A stretch of DNA of 28,519 bases. It comes from a virus. The translations under genes were made by a program, and so were the position numbers. Every line of letters begins with the position of its first letter. The first letter of the stretch is position 1. The DNA lies in IMG/VR virus record IMGVR_UViG_3300034093_002055, positions 1 through 28,519 of that record; one strand, 5' to 3'. A model generated the notes under the pieces. The model had not been told where the DNA came from. It ran no database searches and saw only the letters and a program-made list of their open reading frames with translations. Below are positions 28,403-28,519 of the stretch, in pieces.

Positions 28403-28519
28403 ATGAAACTACCACTTCCTAAAGGCAAGCTCACCATTCGCTACATCAAAAGCCGTTGCGTCGATCAAATCTACGTTGCCGGTAAATACCTAGATGGAGC
28501 AAACGGAGAAAGCTGGAGC
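28403..28519 (+). CDS. Hypothetical protein, 3' partial
   Basis: The open frame runs from the ATG at 28403 off the right edge; 39 residues are visible (MKLPLPKGKLTIRYIKSRCV, continuing DQIYVAGKYLDGANGESW). The start is basic and looks like a beta strand pair (KLTIRYIKSRCVDQIYVAGK). The gene follows the 28351 promoter and the operator-like dyads, so it is probably an early or regulated gene at the start of a new transcription unit. Too little is visible to name a family. Confidence 0.6.
   Translation, partial: MKLPLPKGKLTIRYIKSRCVDQIYVAGKYLDGANGESWS

Overview
This window looks like a continuous piece of a tailed double-stranded DNA phage or prophage. Every credible gene is on the + strand. 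Genes are tightly packed, often with 4-nt ATGA stop/start overlaps, and they run in the order replication, small accessory genes, packaging, head, tail, lysis. No host housekeeping gene, tRNA, rRNA, CRISPR array, insertion sequence or integrase was recognised. The order terminase small subunit, terminase large subunit, gpW-position protein, lambda-type portal, S49 protease, scaffold, coat, connectors, tail chaperone with a -1 frameshift, tape measure points to a siphovirus. The host cannot be read from the sequence. A Verrucomicrobiota-type host is only my impression, from small proteins opening with SDTPxTDA and from the style of the tail-fibre C terminus.

Layout. 2-2590: replication module with an archaeo-eukaryotic-type primase (cut by the window edge), a replication initiator whose gene carries four 18-bp iterons as lambda O does, and a DnaB-type helicase. 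2609-6374: an operon of small proteins, including a phage ABA-sandwich protein, a free-standing DnaA domain IV and a 15-residue-repeat protein, ended by a terminator at 6399-6427. 6432-8575: a short gene, then a ParB-like protein overlapping a TET-associated-type glycosyltransferase, which together suggest DNA base glycosylation. 8572-15251: a decayed small gene, terminase, portal, protease, scaffold, P22-type coat and a terminator. 15256-25139: connectors, tail tube, chaperone G/GT pair, short tape measure, tail tip, a two-domain glycosyltransferase set inside the tail operon, and a collagen-like/nonapeptide-repeat fibre. 25144-27738: a holin-like membrane protein, a DUF1353-like protein, a CHAP endolysin, a metallophosphoesterase and a small winged-helix-like protein, then a terminator at 27833-27863. 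27864-28402: about 540 nt without a credible gene, holding stacked inverted repeats, direct repeats, two tandem 20-bp operator-like dyads and a strong promoter that drives a gene running off the right edge.

The points I think most deserve attention are: the ParB-glycosyltransferase cassette, which has no visible enzyme to make the hydroxylated base; the tail-embedded double glycosyltransferase; the GGGAAAG frameshift that reveals a 78-residue extension; the lambda-style origin inside the initiator gene; and the operator/promoter region at the right end. Two promoters 25 kb apart share an unusual -35-to-spacer sequence, and four late-gene gaps share a TTGAC/ATCAA motif placed 34-40 nt before a start codon, which hints at phage-wide transcriptional control.
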